64,000 nucleotides of DNA from Branchinecta lynchi. Lineage: Eukaryota; Arthropoda; Branchiopoda; Anostraca; Branchinectidae. Below, one piece after another: positions 1-10,414 of this stretch. The stretch spans positions 21,450,628 to 21,514,627 of the forward strand of contig JAKZAP010000010.1 of the NCBI GenBank assembly GCA_023053575.1, read 5' to 3'. A program made the translations under genes and the position numbers. The notes under the pieces are model-generated. The model was not told the origin of the DNA. It did no database searches and saw only the letters and a list, made by a program, of their open reading frames with translations. The stretch's first letter is position 1, and the number at the start of each line of letters is the position of its first letter.

Positions 1-1536
1 CTCCTAACAATTCATAATCTTCCTCTTTCGCTGGATAATACGCCTGGTTACGCAGTTCCTGTTCCATATTAGACAGAACCGGATCTTCATCCATACAATC
101 GCCCTCTTGATTTTCAATGTATTCTGGCCAAGAAGCTGCTGGTGGCGTCTGGCTATTAGACGGATGACCTTCAATCCTATTTTTTACCCCCTTCCAAAAC
201 GCCGAGCTATCCTTGCTCTTAAAATTTTTAACCAGCTGGCTCCTCTCCTCCTGCTCTTTTAACCATTTTTTCTTCTTCAACAAATCTTTATATACCTTCC
301 TAGTATTCTTATAACTAACTACTAACTCATTACGACAACCAGATAGATCCTTCTTCATCAACAAATAACAACGAACTACTTCTTCTCTAGCCTGGGAACA
401 TTCATGATCAAAGAAACCCTTACCTCTGCCCTTATTTATCCGTTTCCTATTACTTTGGGATTTACTTAGTCCTGATCCTACTTCATAAACCTTATCAACT
501 AAGAGAGCTATACCTTGTTCTATGTCTTCTTTAGTTACATCTACACCTAACTTATCCCAAACTTGTAGTTCTGATAGCTGAAGTTCCACCTGTTTTTGGC
601 TAACTCCTTCTAATGTTAGAGGTCTTCGCACTAACATATCTAAATCTTGCCCATTCTGGAGTATACCTATTTTATTACTTTACCTCTCAATTTGCAAACC
701 ACAAAAACTGAAATACGTCTCCACCGGAACATGATCTGAACCACAAACATTCAATACTCTAAGGTTAACACATCGCGGCCAAAGAGACACACTTACCAAT
801 ATATAGTCAATTACACTGGGTTTATTCCCCGAAAAACAAGTGAACTCCCCACCCTCCAGTCCCTTCCATTCAAAATCAAAAGACTTTCATTGCCCGCAAA
901 ATTCAGTAAATTATTGCCCCATGTGTTTTTTCTTCGTGCCTGGTCCCTACTTATCCTAAGACAATATTCTTCAACGTAATCAACACGCTCGTTCTCATTC
1001 ACACTACGAGACTGGCAAGGATCCTCAATATCTAACTTCAACTCAAAATTCTGAAGACAATCACTCGTATAAGCATTAAAGTCTCCGCAAATGACAATAC
1101 CGTGGTCATGATATTTTTGTCGCAGTAATCTGGTTTCTACCTCCAGTAACCGCCAAGTATCATCGTTTGCATAAGAACTTGTCTGAGGCGGCACATATAT
1201 ACAACATACAAGCAATTTCACATTCCGAGACTCGACTCTAATCCAAATAATATTTTCTGATTTACTCTGATCATCCTTAACCGAAAAATAATCATTTTTT
1301 CTAAATAATACAGACAATCCCCCATACATCCTCCCGTTTCTGCTTACTTTCCTACACTTTTCGAAGACTAAATATTCTTTCGTAAACACCTTCGTAGATA
1401 CTTCGCCCCAAGTTTCCGTTAGGCATATTATATCATAATAACCGGGATTGTTCTTTGTCAGTTCCTCCCACTTTGTGACTGTGAATCCCTGCACGTCTCA
1501 AACTACCGCTTTCAGACCCACAACACCTTGCTCATG
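1..1536 (-). pseudogene. LINE ORF2: AP-endonuclease domain plus linker, broken, runs off left edge
   Basis: This is the 5' part of the LINE polyprotein; the endonuclease nicks target DNA to prime reverse transcription. The longest open piece (1494-811, 227 residues) shows DIICLTETW (catalytic Glu), IYVPPQT, GIVICGDFNAY (catalytic Asp/Asn) and LLILNGRD. After a one-base shift near 812 the next frame adds IDYILVS and GSDHVPVE, the conserved Ser-Asp-His motif. An in-frame TAA at 680-682 interrupts it; the same frame then stays open for more than 220 codons to position 1 through a Lys/Glu-rich linker. A TGA near 1497 separates the likely N-terminus (GLKAVV, then DVQGFTV) from the rest. Catalytic residues are intact, but several lesions make it a pseudogene in this copy. 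Confidence 0.88.
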
Positions 1537-1548
1537 GCCTCCGTTTTC

Positions 1549-2680
1549 CTATTCTACTCGTGGATACGCACGCGAAGAGCCTGCCTCGTACGTGGAATCC
1601 TGGTACTGGGGAGGGCCAGTCGGGGGCTCACTCGACGTGTTTCCTCCCAACCTATAGTAATCGTGACTACGGATGTTGTATCTGTCATAACTCGCGTTTT
1701 GGTCACGTATGATATCACTGTATGTCTTTTTATGGGCGGGCCCCCTCCTTTGCAGATCATTCCGGGAGACGGTACTGTTACTGTCATTTGGGCTTATAAT
1801 ATCGGACAACTTCCTTCTCCTAATACTTTGCCCATTGGCTGAGGAGGCTGCTCCCTTGGGAGTCGTGTTCATGATCTGCTTAGATACCTCCACAGTCGTG
1901 TCTGAATCGCTGTCCATGTCAGACTCATCGTTGGAACCATGTGGGCCGAACTCATTGATGACCTGACCTCCAACCCTCCTAGATTTGATCTCTTTGCTAT
2001 TTCTGTCGTATTCAAATTCTTCTCCTCTCACTAGTAGCTTAGTACCCCGCCACTTGGGGTTCAAATTGTTTTCTTTAACCTCCTGATACATGGGCTTAAG
2101 CTGCGCCTTATTGTCTCTCTCTTCAGGAGTAAGGTCCGGAGTAACGTAAATCTTAGCTTTTCCGAACTCGCGTGCGTTCCTCAAAACTGTGTCCCTGGAC
2201 GTAGTATTAGCAAACTTTACTAGCACTGGGCGTGGATTCTGCTTCGATGGAATCCTGATAACTTGGTCAATCTCGTAACTTGTAATACGGGAGCTAGGCA
2301 GGAAACTTGAGATTACGCTCGCAACCTCATCCTTAAAATTTCTTTGGTTGGGCCTACTCTCACGCATACCATAAAAAATCAAATTGCGACGTCTAGATTC
2401 TCGATCCAGAGCGGCAATATGCGCTTCGTGCTTATCCTGTACTTGAGACACTGCTTGTAACTTCTTCTTTGTATCCAAACCGTCAGCCTTCACCAAAGTG
2501 AGCTCGGCTTTTCAAGTCTTTTGATAGAGCCGACAACTTTAATTCCACTGACATCGTTGACTGTCTTATTGCATCCATTTTTTCATCCATCAATGATAAC
2601 CTTTCTAGGACCTTGCTTAACGATTCCATAACTTTTGATTCGTCACTCATGATTTTGGCCTCGGACCACCTTTCAAACAA
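1549..2680 (-). pseudogene. LINE ORF1 protein (RRM-like nucleic-acid chaperone), frameshifted
   Basis: ORF1 protein of a non-LTR retrotransposon; in this family it binds element RNA and acts in the retrotransposition particle. Two overlapping frames cover it. Codons from 2680 to about 2490 encode a 65-residue coiled-coil-like leader rich in Leu, Lys, Glu and Met (MESLSKVLERLSLMDEKM). The second frame (2496-1549, 315 residues) continues after a one-base shift near 2490. It has RRRNLIFYGMRES, the start of the RRM fold seen in L1-type ORF1p, followed by a basic C-terminal domain (RPVLVKFANTTSRD, then GKAKIYVTPDLTPEERD). The last 130 residues are Ser/Asp/Arg-rich and low complexity. ORF1 ends 5-10 bases before the apparent ORF2 frame begins. 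The frameshift makes this copy unlikely to give a full-length product. Confidence 0.85.
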
Positions 2681-2762
2681 ATCCGATCGATTTGAAAACT
2701 TTCGATCAATGCGTTACGCAACAAAGAAGTCCGATCGATTCAAAAACTTTTGATCATACGTT
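2681..2762 (-). repeat. Duplicated 48-bp unit in LINE 5' leader
   Basis: The motif TCCGATCGATT followed by AAAACTTT and GATCA occurs at 2682 and again at 2730, a 48-bp spacing. It lies just upstream of ORF1 in the LINE orientation. Short tandem units at this position are known as promoter monomers in some LINE families; a promoter role here is inference. Confidence 0.5.
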
Positions 2763-2903
2763 AATCTTGTGTCAGTCTATTCAGAGCACCCGAGTTGTTG
2801 ACAGTTCAGGTGCTGAATGAATACTCGCAATAACAAATACCTATGAATATATATTTGCTATATGAATATATATTTATGAATATATATATTTTTTTTTAGA
2901 TTT

Positions 2904-3075
2904 GGATAATGCCCAATAATCTTTTGCCCATCTATTCCCCCCTGCCTTCCGTGCCTCGGTCCGAGAGGAATACTGGCAATCAATTTTATCCATATCCTGC
3001 TAATTCTTCGGCCCAGTTTTTACGTAGTTTCATCCCATCATTTATTTCTGATCATATTTTGTAAGTGTATTAATT
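2904..3075 (+). mobile_element. 5'-truncated LINE 3' end (family also at 42.5 kb)
   Basis: This stretch matches the reverse complement of about 42545-42695 almost base for base (same GTCCGAGAGGAATACTGGC core, same CAGTTTTTACG and TTTCATCCCATCATTTATT). In the 42.5-kb copy the sequence is the tail of an RT-containing ORF, so this is a short 3' fragment of the same LINE family on the plus strand, abutting the minus-strand LINE to its left. Confidence 0.7.
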
Positions 3076-3077
3076 AA

Positions 3078-3101
3078 TACTATATATATATATATATATC
3101 T
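3078..3101. repeat. (TA)n microsatellite
   Basis: A run of TA dinucleotides follows directly on the LINE 3' end, where LINEs commonly carry simple-repeat tails. Confidence 0.85.
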
Positions 3102-3347
3102 GTATTTGAAAGCGATTAAGCCATATACAGAAAAATAAAACAAACAACAATCTCAACTAACAAAAAATGACTAATGACTAAGTCCAAAACACGCCAGTGA
3201 TCCTCAGGAAGAAGGAGTAAGCGTCTCCGCAACGACTCAAATTCTGTGTCAAGCCATCACGGCGATCTTTGGAAACAGCTGTGACACCACTTTTGCCTTT
3301 CTTCTGCTAGGTACCCGGAGAGGCCGGTGCATCGGCAATGAGAGATA

Positions 3348-3645
3348 GTCATCAAGAGTATTCCTCTTCCAGCTTTTACCTCCTTGGATTAAACTTGATT
3401 GGTCAAGCATCAAGTACTTCCGAATTTTGGACTTCAGTATCATATATTAAGTACCTGTCAACACCTGTACTTAAGTAGTGCTCAAATTGGTGGGAAAGAA
3501 GTTTGGCACTTAGTGATGCAACTGGATATCAGTTTTTCTTTTGGCATGTTTTCTAAAAGTGCAATTTCGGCATTAGTCGTTTTTGCTGAGCAGCCGTGTA
3601 TCAGATACCACGGTAACTGCAAAAACGACTAATACTCTTGATGAC
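3348..3645. mobile_element. 298-bp MITE with TA target duplication, nested
   Basis: Ends are GTCATCAAGAGTATT (3348) and its exact complement AATACTCTTGATGAC (ending 3645), each flanked by TA (3346-3347 and 3646-3647). Removing it joins GAGAGATA to TCACATGG, which matches the uninterrupted right arm of the host element (GAGAGATA then CCCATGG). This places the insertion well. A TA duplication suggests a Tc1/mariner-type origin. Inside is a copy of a palindromic core (ATCAGATACCACGGTAACTG) also found near 21.2, 29.6 and 32.7 kb. Confidence 0.75.
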
Positions 3646-3648
3646 TAT

Positions 3649-4226
3649 CACATGGTTCACAATGCTGCGATTTCGCGCAAAATTCTGCGTCATGCGACAT
3701 ACGACACAAATCGTGCGACAAGCAACGCAGAACTTTGCGTTTTGTCGCAGTGTCGGATGCATTGAAATATTTCAACTGATCCGACATAACGCATGCGATT
3801 CTTGAGGGAAAGAAAAGAAAAAACAAAGACTAGTTAATTTTCGAGACAAAAAATTGCTCTACCTTGGTCTGACTGTAATCCTAGGATGGCTGAATGCAAA
3901 AATATCTTCTAAATAAACTTGTATTAACCTGTTTTGAACAAGATGACACATGGGGTTTGACTGAAAATTTCCTAATGATAGGTGGTATTGAGATGGGTAA
4001 TCTCCCAGCATCTTCAGACTCTGTTTCCCCAAGGGTTTCTTTGTCCTTTTGCAGAACAATCTCGTCGAAAAATTTCGTTTTCCATAGAATAGAATAGAAT
4101 TTAGAATTTATTGCACAAAAAGCCTGAGGCCATGGCGTGTTCTATCCTACGTCTGCGATTCTGTCGCACGTCTGAACATCAAAGAAAAAATCGTGTCGCA
4201 CACGAATCAGCAGTGCGAACCATGGG
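3649..4226 (+). mobile_element. MITE, PIF/Harbinger-like (copy 1 of family at 15.5 kb)
   Basis: It shares its full length with 15515-16051: the same TTTCGCGCAAAATT, GCGACATACGACACAAATCG and GTCGCAGTGTCGGATGC cores, the same CTGACTGTAATCCTAGGATG middle, and the same TCGTGTCGCA end. A ~60-bp insertion (about 4085-4145) that includes an AGAATAGAATAGAATT run interrupts this copy. Terminal repeats contain GGTTCACAATGCTGC and its imperfect complement. Confidence 0.75.
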
Positions 4227-4409
4227 TATCTCTCCTTGACGATGCATAATCTCCGGCCTCTTCGGGTATCTAGCGGAATAAAGGCAGAAGTGGTGTCACA
4301 GCAGCTACCAAAGATCGCGGTGATTGATTGACACAGGATTTGAGTCGTACGGACACGCTTACTGCTTCTTCCTGAGGATCGCTGGCGTGTTTTGGACTTA
4401 GTCATATAG

Positions 4410-4697
4410 AGCGTGTTCTACCTCCTACAAATAGTAACTATTAGTTACTATTTCCGTTTCAACCTCACCAGAAGTTACTACGCTGACCGTTCCAACCTTC
4501 TCGAAATAGTAACTAATAGTAACTATTTGCTTACCACGCTTGGGAGCGTAGTAACTACGGATATCTACAATACGATTGGTCGGATTCACCAGAGGCATGA
4601 TACATGAACATAGAAAAATCGTTCCAACCTTGATGGTAAAAAGCCAAAATTCGTGAAGTCGTGCGTAGTAACTATGGTAAGTAGGATGGAACACGCT
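4410..4697. mobile_element. MITE with AGCGTGTTC terminal repeats and internal TAGTTACTA palindromes
   Basis: Left end AGCGTGTTCTACCTCCTAC, right end GTAGGATGGAACACGCT; the complement of the right end aligns with the left end with one small gap. The interior repeats AGTAACTA and TAGTTACT in both orientations. No coding capacity. Confidence 0.7.
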
Positions 4698-4699
4698 AA

Positions 4700-5322
4700 T
4701 AGAGTATTGCAGATCCAGTTACCGTGGTATCAGATACTATGGTGTCATAAACTCCGAGTGGTTCAATAGTTCTAATCAAAACACATAACTTACAGTGCGA
4801 TACAACAGTTGTGTCTGAACAGTACGACGCTCCAAACTCGACTACTAAAACATCCTTATTCTTTTTGCCACTTCAACTTCAACAACGTTTCCTTTCCTAG
4901 AATCACTTTCCCCCCTTTACTATAAAAAATACCTAGCCTATATACATATATATACTAACACAACAGACCCACCCGGATACACATACTTAACAAACAGTGA
5001 AAGTGCTACTTTGCTAATTGGGGTTGAATATACTACACTTAACCAGGGTTTAACAAATCGTTCACTACATATGGTATCTGTAAAAATGCAACTCTTATTT
5101 TGCCACAATTAAAACCAATATCCTAATGCATGCCTTTATTATCGGTGCGCTGAATCACCGGCATTCGTGCAGAACAGCGGAATTCGGATTACAAATGAAG
5201 CCCTATTTACGCTTTCCGTATCGCAAGGGAGTCTTTCCCTGTCGGTCACGATAGATCCCTCGAGGCTAATCCAATTAATGAACTCTTTCTTCTGCTTCTT
5301 CTCTGATAAATCTTTTTTCCAG
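4700..5322. other. Intron upstream of NOS1AP exon A
   Basis: Mostly unrecognised AT-rich sequence. Positions 4706-4745 carry a fragment of the GTGGTATCAGATAC palindromic family. The last 25 bases before exon A are pyrimidine-rich (TCTGATAAATCTTTTTTCCAG) and form a normal 3' splice site. I looked here for the preceding PTB exon and did not find it. Confidence 0.5.
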
Positions 5323-5431
5323 GATATTCTACGTATCTCACGACTCCCAGGATCTGAAGATTTTCAGCTACATTGCGCGAGATGGTAGTGCGAGCGCATT
5401 TCGATGTCATGTCTTCAAGTCCAATAAAAAG
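5323..5431 (+). CDS. NOS1AP: NOS1AP (CAPON) exon A: central PTB-domain strands
   Basis: Internal exon of the nitric oxide synthase 1 adaptor protein, a cytoplasmic PTB-domain scaffold that links neuronal NOS through its C-terminal PDZ ligand to partners such as Dexras1 and Scribble (family knowledge). The acceptor is TTTTTTCCAG ending 5322; one base completes a split codon, then 36 codons follow to a consensus donor AAG|GTAAGT. The peptide [20 protein letters not shown], then [16 protein letters not shown], is close to the vertebrate NOS1AP PTB segment I recall ([20 protein letters not shown] identical; FRCNVFKSKKK nearly so). Entry splits a codon after its second base; exit is in phase 0, matching exon B. 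Such conservation in a sea of repeats leaves little doubt that this is a functional exon. Confidence 0.95.
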
Positions 5432-5455
5432 GTAAGTTGTTTAGGAAGGGCGGGG

Positions 5456-5776
5456 CAGGGGCGTCGCGGCGGGGGGGGGGGGGAGGGGGACGCCCCCCCC
5501 CCCCCCCTCAATGCTGTCGGCCAATAGGTAAGAAATGACCGAGTCGGCGCGAAGCGCCTCGAATTGTCGTCATAACAGTTGATTTACTTCATGAAACAGT
5601 CGTTTTTTCTGAAAATTGGTCGATTTTTCGTCAAAATAGTAGATTTTTCTGAAAATCAGTCGATTTTTTTCACAAAAATGTCATTTTTGTTGTTGAAAAG
5701 TCGGTAAAAAAATTACCAGCCAGTCGGTAAATGCCCCGTCCCCCCCCCCCAAACATTTTGGCTAGTAAGGCCTCTG
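5456..5776 (-). mobile_element. G/C-run MITE (family G), 24 bp after the exon A donor
   Basis: Terminal repeats are CAGGGGCGTC at the left and the complement of CAGAGGC at the right (AGTAAGGCCTCTG). The interior has a long G-run, then a long C-run, then GAGTCGGCGCGAAGCG, repeated CAGTCG/TTTTTC motifs and CCGACTGG-type sequence. The same layout recurs at 10.7, 11.4, 17.0, 22.5, 55.3 and 61.9 kb. A second truncated end (GTCACGACTAGGGAGGGAGG) follows at 5778-5815. Confidence 0.8.
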
Positions 5777-5819
5777 GTCACGACTAGGGAGGGAGGCCCC
5801 CCCAACATTTTGGTTTGTT

Positions 5820-6260
5820 TCGCACTCAATTACAATGTGCGATGACGGAGAAATGAAATTACTCCTCCTGTTAATTGCCCTTTCTCTAGCTTACCTTGCT
5901 TGTCGAATATATGGATTTACAACGGGCGTTTGGTCACTTGTAAATAAATGAACGAATTTTTTTATTACGCGCTTGTACGAGAATAATTTCTGAATTTTTA
6001 TAACGTATTTATTTGGAAATAACGCAGTAAAGTAAGGACATACAAGGCTGTCACTCCACCGGCAACAGACGCCATGTATTTGATCATCCTTGATCATCCT
6101 TGTCTTAAATGTTATCTGTTCTTCTTCTTTTGATTTTCTTCTCTTTTTTGAAAAGTATGTGAAAATTAATGTAAAGCGAGCTTCTTCAGAAGTATCAACT
6201 ACATGTATAAAGGATGTTAAGAGGGTTACAAAAGGTGTGTTCATGTAGTTTGGCATGTTC
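5820..6260. other. Unassigned intronic sequence
   Basis: No recognisable element. A 129-codon minus-strand open frame (6280-5891) begins inside the LINE tail microsatellite and has no family features. Confidence 0.4.
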
Positions 6261-6261
6261 A

Positions 6262-6950
6262 AGTTCAAGTTCAAGTTCAAGTTTTTTTAATTTTACACAA
6301 AAATACAAATAGATGACACAAGCACTGTGGAGAAAAACAATTCGAACATGCAGTGCTTGTTAAAAATTTTACTATAATTACAACAACTACGTACCCTATA
6401 AATCTAACAAAAATAATATAACTTAATTTATCTGACCTGTATGAAATAACCTGCTATCTACCAATAAATAAAATAAAAATTTATATTTCCCTTCTTGGGA
6501 AAAATAAACAAAAATGACATTTGACTAGTAACCGAGAATGCGTACAGCATAAACCAACCACACACGACAGTCATTCAGTTAACCAACCACACTCTAATAA
6601 AAAAAAAAAAGAAAAAAAAATTCTTACATAACTATTATAATTTTTTAAAATTAAGAATCAGTAGTCCTTTGAGTCGGAACCTGATAAGCGATGGGCTTCC
6701 TTCCAACCATTCTGAAACATCATTTTTGTATTTTTCCCACACAGTTGGTATTGTATATCGTAGAGAAAATCTGGATCTTTCACACTTAATTTTTGGGAGC
6801 CGAAGGTTAGTGTTAGATCTCGTGTGCATTTGACATGATGGCGCTAGAGATATCAGGTCCATATAAGAAAAATATGATGGAAGCAGATGGCGATCTAAAT
6901 TTACTTTAAAAATGAACACTTGCAGAAATAGCAAAAGTTGCACTGGAAGA
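6262..6950 (-). mobile_element. 5'-truncated LINE 3' end with (TTGAAC)n tail
   Basis: The minus-strand frame 6943-6635 (102 codons) carries the C-terminal tail typical of CR1/L2-type reverse transcriptase polyproteins: HTRSNTNLRLPK, then SLRYTIPTVWEKYKND, then SLIRFRLKGLLI. The matching family pattern is YNTRs..LrlPr, slryrgp.lWNsLP, then F+..lK..Li. The strand ends at 6262 in a hexamer repeat (TTGAACTTGAACTTGAAC), a standard LINE 3' signature. 5' truncated near 6950-7070. Confidence 0.75.
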
Positions 6951-7079
6951 ATATTAAGGAGAACATACAGTGTTTCTGTCTCAGACTTTCCCGGAAATTT
7001 ACTTGGGGCAGGGATATATTGTTTGAGAATTCGTGTGTAATGTAAAAGCTGGTTTGTATAATAATAAGTATTAACCTAA

Positions 7080-7615
7080 ACTAAAAGTAAACTTATGACC
7101 TTTTCAAGTCTTATAGTGTCAAGTGTTTCCACATTGGTATTTTTGAGTTTCAGAGTCTGAATGGTTCCGCGCCAGATGTTTTTAATATTTTGTTTCGTTT
7201 TAACTCGTTTTATGACGGACATTCTACGAGGCATGCTGGAGACCTGGTAAGTGAGCCAAGAAGTACGGTTCGTTATAGCCATGTGGCAAGGCATTCAGGT
7301 ACGGTGGTCTGGAATACTTTTCCAGACTCAATTCGAGAAGCAAAAAGTGTACCGCAATCTAAAAATCAGTTAAAGAAACATCTCCTTGAGGTTAGTTGGT
7401 GAGTGGAGGGTTTGGAAGACGAGAGAGGACGAATTGACAAGTTAATTAATTAATTTTTAGTATATTTTGGTGAAGGTTTGATTAGTTATATAATATGGTA
7501 GTAAATGTGTACTGGTTGCGTGTTTCAAGCTCATATGTGCTTTGTTTGTAACCGGTCGTCAAGACGGAATGAATTTTTTTTAGTAAAGTTGTTGAATCCT
7601 TAAATAAATCTTTAA
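7080..7615 (+). mobile_element. 5'-truncated LINE 3' end, plus strand
   Basis: Frame 7190-7402 encodes DGHSTRHAGDLVSEPRSTVR, then ARHSGTVVWNTFPDSIREAK, then KNQLKKHLLEVSW and a stop: the RT-polyprotein tail pattern (STR, VVWNtfPdsir, lKkhLl). The 3' flank ends in AAATAAATCTTTAAAAATA, an apparent polyadenylation or LINE tail. Its truncated 5' end faces that of the 6262-6950 fragment. Confidence 0.78.
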
Positions 7616-7619
7616 AAAT

Positions 7620-8995
7620 AATCCTATATTTTGACACAAATGTTCTGTCATAACCCTTTTTAAGTATTAAAGTTCAATGGGCACATGATACTACCCCAAT
7701 CTCACTCTGTAACAACCTAAGAACAGTGCTTACCCCCTAGATCAGCAGCTTTTTCAACAGTTTCCTCTCTGTGATATTTCAAAGCGTAATTTTTTGGGCC
7801 AGTACATGCTCAATTTACTAGCTTGGACAAAAACAAAAGTGATATTTCTTATATTACTTGAAAAGTGATGGTAGATCTTTATTTTATGCATAAATCAGCT
7901 TGTATAATTCAGATTTGAATAGGTTATTTGTTTTTGAATGATTTTTGTAGCTACGTTATTTTTTATAAACTTATTGCATATTCTGGTACATTTTATAAAG
8001 CAAGCTAATCAAGCTTCACAACACTATTCCACAAAGAAAAACTTTTAATAGGCACTTTAAGCCATGGAACTTCTGATGAAACACTAGAACAATCAGGTAA
8101 ACTACATCTGCGGCTTGACTTTGGGTGACATCTCAAATATATCCTTTTATATCAAGCATTGCTGGGAGTTTTTGAATTTCCTGCCACGATATCCCAGCTT
8201 CTAAGATTTGGATCGCCGAAATGCCAGAGAGGTAAAGACAAGTGATAACAAGAAAATGGCCGATTTTCATAGCGCCTTCTAAAGGAAGTCGGAAATGTTT
8301 ATTTGTGAAGCATTTAATACAAAGTAAAGCACTAGAAGTGTCCATTGTGCTTTAAGTTTCTCAGAACAGCATGTGTCATCTGTTACCGAACCACAAAAGC
8401 TTTTCCAGAAAATTCAGCAAAAATTGAAAGTGGATTGATTTCAGCTTACTCAAAATCAGGCATAATGTCCTATAATGTGACGTCACGAGCAAAGGATTAT
8501 GCCAACACGCCTGAAAGTGTCCATTGTAGAAGTACTGAAATTGTTCCAACGGAACCTGTCTGATTGCCGCACCTTCTTACTGAAGATAACAGGTGATGAC
8601 GCTGACTTTGCGGAACTAACTGTGATGACACAAATTATAAAAGTAGAACTAGACATTACAAAGCGTGTGTTATAGCCTTCTAGCACTAGGCTAGTGACTA
8701 CTCGGTTATCGGGGTTGACGATAGTGGTGCCATTTCAGGAAAGCTCGTGGGGGGGGGCAAAGATCAATCCACCCCGAGAAACTATAGGCCTACCAGGATG
8801 GAGAATTCAGTACAGAAATACAGATTTAAAACTCATACGCACTTACTTTAGAAATTGATATCTTTTAGCTTCGTTTCGCGAGGTCGTCATTGTCAACAAG
8901 CTTTTCAGTAATTCAGTCAAGCTTTAAAGTTTAACTGAAAAGCCAAATTATTTTTGTGTCATATACCGGAATCCGGCGAAAACCGGAAAATTTGT
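7620..8995. other. Unassigned intronic sequence
   Basis: AT-rich, no clear element. A short G-run at 8750-8758 resembles a family G fragment. Nothing coding was recognised on either strand. Confidence 0.4.
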
Positions 8996-8999
8996 GAAA

Positions 9000-9655
9000 A
9001 GTAATATGAAGTTGATTGGAGTTTTGACTTCGGGGCAAGGAAACGTGCTGAGTCCGAAAAAGAAAATTATTTTCTCGCCGGACCATTAGTTCGGCCGGAA
9101 TCCAGCCATAACCTGAGAATTTGTTTAAAGTAAAAGTTTTGTTTTAATTTGATAAGATGTTCGATTTGCGGTAAGTAGACATGCTGAATTCGCATATGAC
9201 AATCATTTTCTCATCGGACGTATAGATTGCTCGGAATCCGGCTGAAACCGGAAAATTTGTTAAAAGTAAAAGTTTAATTTGAAGTTGATTAGAGGTTGGA
9301 TGTAGGGGTAAGGAGACATGCTGAGTTCGTTTTTGAGCTTTATTTTTCGCCGGACAAGTATTTCCGGAATTCCGCCAAAACCGGAAAAACCCAGAAAAAG
9401 TAAGGCAGGAAGTTTCTATCTGCTTCGTCAAAGTAGATATGCCTTTAAGGGGTAAACACACATGCTGAATCCATGTCTGAACTTGGTTTTCTCATATGAT
9501 TAGCTATTTGGCCTTAATCTGTTTCTAAATTTTAATAGTAAAAGGGTTCAAGGAGTATGGCGAAGACTGGATCTGGCGAAGATAAGACCCAGTTGTCTGG
9601 ATCAAATTTGAACTTTTGGGATCCCATCGAAACCTTTGGTCTTGTCCTTCTCTGA
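9000..9655 (+). repeat. Satellite-bearing element A, right part
   Basis: Several degenerate copies of a ~130-bp unit (CCGGAATCCGGC, AAAACCGGAAAATTTG, AAAAGTAAAAGTTT, GGGGTAAGGAGACATGCTGA) are followed by the element's right end: GTTCAAGGAGTATGGCGAAG, ACTGGATCTGGCGAAG, TTTTGGGATCCCATCG and AACCTTTGGTCTTG. The same arrangement closes the 58-60 kb copies. Confidence 0.8.
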
Positions 9656-10034
9656 AGTCACTTTAGGGTCCTTGTCAAATGTGTAATAATGCGGTGGCAG
9701 AAGTTTTGTTTCCTAGAAAACGTATTAGCTGTTGTCGGTATTTTGAAAACTGTCCAGAGTATTCTGCCAAACGCTATAGTGCTCCTCTCACGGGAGAGTG
9801 AGACGCGAAAGAGTTCAACAAACGAAACATAATTTTCCTGATGGCCTGACGTTAGAACGGGATGATTGCCTTTCTCTGCCTATTTGAGTTTTGTCGAAAT
9901 GTAGTATGACTGATTGATTGACGGACTGATTCTATCTAGAAAATGAAAAAGGAACTAGCGAATCCCCGAACTGCCAACATGTCAAAGGCTCCCAACGGCC
10001 AGTTCGGGAACTCATTTAAGATAAATCACTTCTC
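9656..10034. other. Unassigned intronic sequence
   Basis: No recognisable element or exon. Confidence 0.35.
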
Positions 10035-10414
10035 TTAAAGCACCTGTCTTACCTATAATACTAATGCAACCTACTTCCAAAACCACTCCATAGATTTCTA
10101 ACCCAGAGACCCCAATTTCGTACGGAACATTCTAACCCCTCTAACAAAACCATGCTGATTTTCTCACTCGCCGTGTTTTGCTACCTTCAATGTGTATCAC
10201 GTTGTCGACGGTTGTCTGCGGGAAGTTTCTCCATCAGAAAAACCGGTCATGTAAATTGTTTCTCTGTTTTTGCTACAAGTTAACGGGTCTCGGAAAAAGC
10301 CTATAACAGCAAAAACTGTGGGTTATTTGGTGAAAGCACAACCTAGTTATAAAGTATTCAAATATTTTAAAATACTATAAGTTGAAGAGTAAATAGTGTG
10401 AGGGGTCCTTTGAA
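10035..10414 (-). mobile_element. MITE family T, copy 1
   Basis: Reverse complement of 12481-12852 and 17806-18170. Read on the minus strand it starts TTCAAAGGACCCCTC with ACTATTTACTC and ends GGTAAGACAGGTGCTTTAAG. Shared interior words include CAGACAACCGTCGAC, ATCACGTTG or CGTGATACAC, AAAACCGGT and GAACATTCTAACCCC. Confidence 0.8.

Larger units (their letters stand above)
1..2900 (-). mobile_element. Non-LTR retrotransposon (LINE), 5' half
   Basis: Read on the minus strand this is a two-ORF LINE in normal order: 5' leader (about 2681-2900), ORF1 with an L1-ORF1-like RNA-binding protein (2680-1549), then ORF2 with an AP-type endonuclease (about 1540-690) and a charged linker that runs open to position 1. 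The reverse transcriptase domain would lie left of the window. ORF1 has one frameshift; ORF2 has at least one frameshift and two in-frame stops, so this copy is damaged, though only lightly. The architecture fits CR1/L2/L1-like clades; the clade cannot be fixed without the RT domain. Confidence 0.9.
3175..4402. mobile_element. Composite DNA element with ~170-bp inverted terminal arms
   Basis: The left arm (3175-3346) and the reverse complement of the right arm (4402-4227) align over about 170 bp, starting GACTAAGTCCAAAACACGCC and ending GAGAGATA, with scattered mismatches. The arms run into a central MITE (3649-4226) whose own ends (CATGGTTC) are inverted. The left side is interrupted by a separate MITE (3348-3645). 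An open frame of 87 codons on the minus strand (4405-4142) lies in the right arm and is probably fortuitous. Confidence 0.7.

Noticed and set aside
1..5322. Search for the preceding PTB exon (basic-strand region)
   Set aside because: No frame with a donor leaving two bases of a split Arg codon was found; only LINE and MITE sequence is present.
5891..6280. 129-codon minus-strand open frame
   Set aside because: Starts in the LINE tail microsatellite (giving NLNLNLN) and shows no domain or splice context.
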